Shown: positions 60,395 to 64,000 of the stretch, in pieces
Numbering within the stretch: position 1 is the first letter of the stretch
Layout: each line of letters opens with the position of its first letter
From: SpSt-398 sp041752235
GTDB taxonomy: Bacteria > Bacteroidota > Bacteroidia > Chitinophagales > Chitinophagaceae
Assembly (NCBI GenBank): GCA_041752235.1
Contig: JBGSHM010000001.1
Location: forward strand, 186,001-250,000
DNA: 64,000 nucleotides
Reading direction: 5' to 3'
Notes under the pieces: model-generated
What the model was told of the DNA's origin: nothing
The model's database searches: none
The model's input: only the letters and a program-made list of their open reading frames with translations
Translations under genes and position numbers: made by a program

Positions 60395-61090
60395 ATGCGC
60401 GCTACCATCATCCCTTCCCTGGCCCTCCTCGTTTTATTTGGGGCCTCTTGCACCAGCAGTGAGATTGGCAATAGTAAGGACGTAAACCCCGATGCCGTTT
60501 TCTTTGACTACAAAATCTGGTCGGAGGAAGGGAAGGAGAATGCCGTTGTCAAATTACAATACCGCATGGGCGGACCGGATGGTACCACCCTGGTATTAAA
60601 TGAACCCAGCAAGGTATTTCTTGACGGGAAGGAACTTCCTGTGGACAGTACCAAATTTGAAGGGGCCTACTACGAATTTGTTCAGCCGCTGGCGCAATTT
60701 GCCGGAAAACACAGCATTCGCTTTATTGACCTCAATGGGAAAGAATTTGAAGAGGAATTTGAGTTCAGGCCTTTTTCTCTTGATCCGGATATTGCCGACA
60801 CCATTTCCCGGTCCGATCTTGTCTTTTCTTTTAAAGGACTGGAGGACGGCCAACCCGTACAGGTCTGGATGTCGGATACCTTATACTCCAGTAATGATAT
60901 CAATGAGGTGGACACGGTACGGCAAGGGAAGATCATCCTTTCCAGCGCCCAACTTACCAATTTGGCTACCGGACCCGTGAATCTTTTATTTACCTGGGAA
61001 TCAGAAAAAGTATTGAATGAAACAGCCCGGGAAGGCGGTCTGCTTCGAAAAACCTATAGCCTGCGGAGAGAAATTGAGCTGAAGGACTAA
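60395..61090 (+). CDS. lipoprotein of unknown function
   Basis: 231 residues with a lipobox LFGASC, so Cys19 is the lipidated residue. The mature part is beta-rich: two Ig-like stretches (VKLQYRMGGPDGTTLVLNEP; LIFSFKG-type strand VFSFKGLEDGQPVQVWMSD). I do not recognise a family. It is divergent from secA and precedes atpG by 182 bp. Confidence 0.7.
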   Translation: MRATIIPSLALLVLFGASCTSSEIGNSKDVNPDAVFFDYKIWSEEGKENAVVKLQYRMGGPDGTTLVLNEPSKVFLDGKELPVDSTKFEGAYYEFVQPLAQFAGKHSIRFIDLNGKEFEEEFEFRPFSLDPDIADTISRSDLVFSFKGLEDGQPVQVWMSDTLYSSNDINEVDTVRQGKIILSSAQLTNLATGPVNLLFTWESEKVLNETAREGGLLRKTYSLRREIELKD

Positions 61091-61211
61091 AACCTTCCAC
61101 GTGACCTTTTAGACTGGTTTTTTAAATGATTCATTATTAACCGATAAGGTAGGGTTTTCCCATCGGGGATAAGTCCCAAGCCCTTGTTATGGAATTTAGG
61201 CCGGAACACCT

Positions 61212-61219
61212 TAGTTTTG
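61212..61219 (+). promoter_or_regulatory. candidate -7 box for atpG
   Basis: TAGTTTTG fits TAnnTTTG, 53 bp before the atpG ATG. The best -33 candidate is an off-spaced TTG. Confidence 0.35.
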
Positions 61220-61272
61220 CGGCCTGAAAAATAGGCAGTTAAAAGGGGTAAACCCCATTATAACGATACACC

Positions 61273-62154
61273 ATGGCCGGACAACTTAAAGAGGTAAGGA
61301 ACCGAATTAAATCGGTACAAAGTACCCAACAGATCACCAAAGCAATGAAGATGGTTAGCGCCGCCAAACTGCGTCGCGCTCAGGACGCCATCATTCAAAT
61401 GCGTCCCTATGCCCGGAAATTGCAGGACCTGTTGAGCAATATCGTGAGTGGTTCGGATGCAGCGGCAGGTGGAAACCTGGCTGTTGAGCGTCCGGAGGAA
61501 AAAGTGCTCATGATCGTCATTACCAGTGACCGTGGTCTTTGTGGTGCCTTCAATGCCAACCTGATCAAACTGGCCAAATCCACCATCGCCGAAAAATACA
61601 GTGAGCAAAATAAGAAAGGCCAGGTTACGATCTGGGCCATTGGGAAAAAAGGGTATGAGCATTTTGTAAAGAATAAATACAAAGCCGACGATACATTCAA
61701 AGATATTTTTCATCACCTGAGTTTTGAATCGGTGCAGGTCTGCGCACAGGCGGCTGTAAAAGCCTTTGAAGAAAAAGCATTTGACCGGGTAGAGATCGTT
61801 TACTCCGAATTCAAAAATGCGGCATCCCAGCGTTTTGTAGCCGAGCAGTTCCTCCCCATTCCGAAAACAGAGGCCAAAGCAGGAGGACCCAAAGCGGATT
61901 TCATCTTCGATCCTCAAAAGGATCAGTTGATCGCCGAACTCATGCCAAAGATCCTCAACACCCAATTGTACAAAGCCGTACTGGATTCCAATGCATCCGA
62001 GCATGGTGCCCGTATGACCGCAATGGACAAAGCCAGCGAAAACGCCAATGAAATGTTGCGTTCGCTGAAAATATCGTATAACCGGGCCCGTCAGGCTGCG
62101 ATCACAACCGAACTCACCGAGATCGTTAGTGGAGCTGCCGCCCTGCAACAATAA
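61273..62154 (+). CDS. atpG: ATP synthase gamma subunit
   Basis: 293 residues. N-terminal helix KEVRNRIKSVQSTQQITKAM and MVSAAKLRRAQ, the Rossmann-like central domain with SDRGLCGAFNANLIK, and the C-terminal helix SENANEMLRSLKISYNRARQ with ITTELTEIVSGAAAL. It is the rotor shaft of F1. No other atp gene is in the window, so it is separated from the rest of the ATP synthase operon. It is followed by scpB with a 41-bp gap. Confidence 0.97.
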   Translation: MAGQLKEVRNRIKSVQSTQQITKAMKMVSAAKLRRAQDAIIQMRPYARKLQDLLSNIVSGSDAAAGGNLAVERPEEKVLMIVITSDRGLCGAFNANLIKLAKSTIAEKYSEQNKKGQVTIWAIGKKGYEHFVKNKYKADDTFKDIFHHLSFESVQVCAQAAVKAFEEKAFDRVEIVYSEFKNAASQRFVAEQFLPIPKTEAKAGGPKADFIFDPQKDQLIAELMPKILNTQLYKAVLDSNASEHGARMTAMDKASENANEMLRSLKISYNRARQAAITTELTEIVSGAAALQQ

Positions 62155-62195
62155 GGCGACCACTTTGGTGATCGACCTGAAATCATTTGAATAAT

Positions 62196-62918
62196 ATGGA
62201 AATTACCCATCTCATACCCCATATTGAGGCCCTTATTTTCGCCAGTGATAAACCGCTGACGACCCTGGACCTGACTGAACTCCTTAATAACGCCTTTGGC
62301 TTTATGGAGGAAAAAGTCACACTCGACCAGGTGGAAGCGGCCATCGATGGGATCGTGGAAAAATACAATGCCGAGTTCTATCCCTTTGAAGTAAGAATGA
62401 GCGGTGGCGGTTGGCAGTTCCTGACCAAACGGGAGTTCCACAAGACCGTGGCCCAACTGAATGGCGATAAGTTCCTGAAAAAATTGTCCGGCGCTGCCAT
62501 GGAAACCCTGGCCATCATAGCCTACAAACAACCGATCACCAAAGGCGAGATCGAATCGATCCGTGGCGTGAACAGCGATTATACGGTTCAAAAATTATTG
62601 GAAAAGGAATTGATCATCATCTCCGGCAGAAATGAGAAGATGCCCGGTCATCCGCTGGTTTATGCCACTTCAAAAAACTTCATGGATTATTTCGGGATCA
62701 ACAGCGCTGAAGACCTGCCAAAGATCCGGGAAGTACTCGCCGAGCAATTGGTAGAGCCAACCTTGATCCGTCACGCGGATGCCCAGGAAATGGAAGCCAT
62801 CATGGAAAAACCTCTTGAAGAGGTAAGCCCCGCGATGGTGGTGAATGAAACCGGTGAGTTATTAAGCAGTCCGGAGGAAAGCAGCAGCGAACCAGGGGGG
62901 GAAGAAACGGAATCCTGA
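62196..62918 (+). CDS. scpB: segregation and condensation protein B
   Basis: 240 residues from the ATG at 62196; an in-frame TTG three codons earlier is less likely. Two winged-helix domains: IEALIFASDKPLTTLDLTEL at the N-terminus and ETLAIIAYKQPITKGEIESI with GVNSDYTVQKLLEKELI in the middle, then GRPLVYATSKNFMDYFG in its local form (GHPLVYATSKNF). The C-terminal 50 residues are acidic and low in complexity. ScpB works with ScpA and SMC in chromosome condensation. Confidence 0.94.
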   Translation: MEITHLIPHIEALIFASDKPLTTLDLTELLNNAFGFMEEKVTLDQVEAAIDGIVEKYNAEFYPFEVRMSGGGWQFLTKREFHKTVAQLNGDKFLKKLSGAAMETLAIIAYKQPITKGEIESIRGVNSDYTVQKLLEKELIIISGRNEKMPGHPLVYATSKNFMDYFGINSAEDLPKIREVLAEQLVEPTLIRHADAQEMEAIMEKPLEEVSPAMVVNETGELLSSPEESSSEPGGEETES

Positions 62919-62942
62919 TCTTATTAAATCGATTTTTTGTCT

Positions 62943-62963
62943 GCCATCCTCCAAAGGGATGGC
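62943..62963 (+). terminator. weak terminator after scpB
   Basis: GCCATCC pairs with GGGATGGC around TCCAAA, followed by ATTTATTTA. T tract is short. Confidence 0.45.
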
Positions 62964-62987
62964 ATTTATTTAGCGTATATTCACTCT

Positions 62988-64000
62988 ATGCATTATAGCC
63001 TGAACCATGACCAGCTAAACGCCATTGCCCAACGATTTGGCACACCGGTCTATGTTTATCATGCCGAAAAAATAAAAGAACAATTTCAAAAACTCGATCA
63101 CGCTTTTCAGGGTTGTAATGCCCGTTTCTTTTTTGCGTGCAAAGCGCTCACCAATATCAATATCATTCGTTATCTCGATTCCATTGGTTGCTCCATTGAT
63201 TGCAGCAGCATCAACGAGGTAAAGCTGGCCTTGCACGCCGGGGTAAAACCAACCAATATCCTGTATACCTCCAATGGGATCGATTTTTCAGAGATCAAGG
63301 AAGCCGTTGAGGCAGGTGTACATATCAATATTGACAGCCTGTCTAACCTGGAAAAATTCGGAAAGAAATACGGGCGGAAAAATGGGAAAGGTTATCCCGT
63401 GGGTATTCGCGTAAGACCCAATATCATGGCGGGAGGAAATCTTAAAATTTCAACAGGACATGACCGGAGTAAATTTGGTATTCCTGTTTCTCAACTCGAC
63501 AAGATCCTTGATCTGGTAAAGCAACAGGATATCTTTATCCGCACACTTCACCTGCATACAGGAAGCGATATAGCCGATGCCGAAATCTTTGTCAAAGGGT
63601 TTGAAGTTTTATTTGACCTGATCCCCTCTTTCCCTGAACTCGAAGTGATCGATCTGGGAGGTGGATTTAAGGTGCCTTACAAACCTGGTGAGAAGTCGGT
63701 GGACCTGGACAGACTGGCGCAAAAAATAAAATCTTCGTTTGAAGAACATCGAAAGCCCGGAGAAAAAAAACTTGAAATATGGTTTGAACCCGGAAAGTTC
63801 CTGGTCAGCGAATGTGGGTATTTTATAACGCGGGTCAATGTGGTCAAGGACAATGGTGACCAGCTTTTTGCCGCGGTCAACAGCGGGTTAAACCACCTGA
63901 TCCGCCCTATGATGTATGACGCCTATCATCACATTGAAAATATTTCAAATCCCGATGGCGAGAAGAAGACCTATATGGTGACCGGCTATATTTGCGAGAC
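62988..64000 (+). CDS. lysA: diaminopimelate decarboxylase, 3' part outside window
   Basis: Open from the ATG at 62988 to the window edge (337 codons). Fold type III PLP decarboxylase: Lys52 in FFACKALTN binds PLP, CSSINEVKLALHAGV follows, then HLHTGSD and the phosphate-binding DLGGGF near 223, then EPGKFLVSECG. LysA makes lysine from meso-diaminopimelate. A near-consensus TATATTCA box 4 bp before the ATG may give a leaderless transcript. Confidence 0.93.
   Translation, partial: MHYSLNHDQLNAIAQRFGTPVYVYHAEKIKEQFQKLDHAFQGCNARFFFACKALTNINIIRYLDSIGCSIDCSSINEVKLALHAGVKPTNILYTSNGIDFSEIKEAVEAGVHINIDSLSNLEKFGKKYGRKNGKGYPVGIRVRPNIMAGGNLKISTGHDRSKFGIPVSQLDKILDLVKQQDIFIRTLHLHTGSDIADAEIFVKGFEVLFDLIPSFPELEVIDLGGGFKVPYKPGEKSVDLDRLAQKIKSSFEEHRKPGEKKLEIWFEPGKFLVSECGYFITRVNVVKDNGDQLFAAVNSGLNHLIRPMMYDAYHHIENISNPDGEKKTYMVTGYICE

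Overview
The window reads as a single chromosomal segment from a Bacteroidota bacterium, most likely of the Chitinophagaceae/Chitinophagia type (an inference from gene content, not a search). Supporting signs are TAnnTTTG -7 promoter boxes, an OMP_b-brl/TonB-type outer membrane receptor, a T9SS-type C-terminal domain protein, a Bacteroidota-style kdp operon with its own porin, a 2,000-residue alpha-2-macroglobulin and many AQ-type signal peptides. No rRNA, tRNA, CRISPR array, prophage or transposase gene was seen.

Layout. 1-4320: an outer membrane receptor (cut by the window edge), an esterase, an M56 sensor peptidase and a BlaI repressor, with matching 18-bp operators before blaI and before the receptor. 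4580-7310: PAP2 phosphatase, sugar-nucleotide epimerase, GT2 glycosyltransferase. 7425-10030: hom and metX behind a SAM-I riboswitch with a terminator. 10070-22000: secreted protein, uvrA, T9SS-like protein, beta-barrel protein, ElaA-type acetyltransferase, M28 peptidase, rarA, aspS, mtfA. 22190-31980: small membrane protein, FAD oxidoreductase, giant A2M, secreted protein, sucD. 32016-41891: a complete Kdp potassium system on the minus strand (NtrC-type regulator, kdpF, kdpA, kdpB, kdpC, porin, KdpD sensor without kinase, separate histidine kinase). 41900-48670: DUF4198 protein, MlaE/MlaF, malic enzyme-phosphotransacetylase, an ABC exporter pair whose ATPase has an internal TGA. 48676-56420: M20 amidohydrolase, SPOR protein, deoC, two amidohydrolase-fold proteins, VOC protein, and a toxin-antitoxin remnant. 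56842-64000: secA, a lipoprotein, atpG, scpB and the start of lysA.

The most unusual signal is between genes. Many operon boundaries carry arrays of degenerate 7-bp words (at least ten loci with several unrelated vocabularies) or long hairpins. Most start within a few bases of a stop codon, and in several genes they supply the stop codon. Two of these loci enclose a roughly 260-300 bp element with 63-93 bp terminal inverted repeats, and the interiors of the two copies are in opposite orientation. This looks like a MITE-like or REP-like mobile family sitting in heptad repeats.

Three genes look broken: the kinase of the kdp cluster (frameshift at a G7 run), the ABC ATPase (in-frame TGA) and a HigB/RelE-like toxin (in-frame TAG and no usable start).
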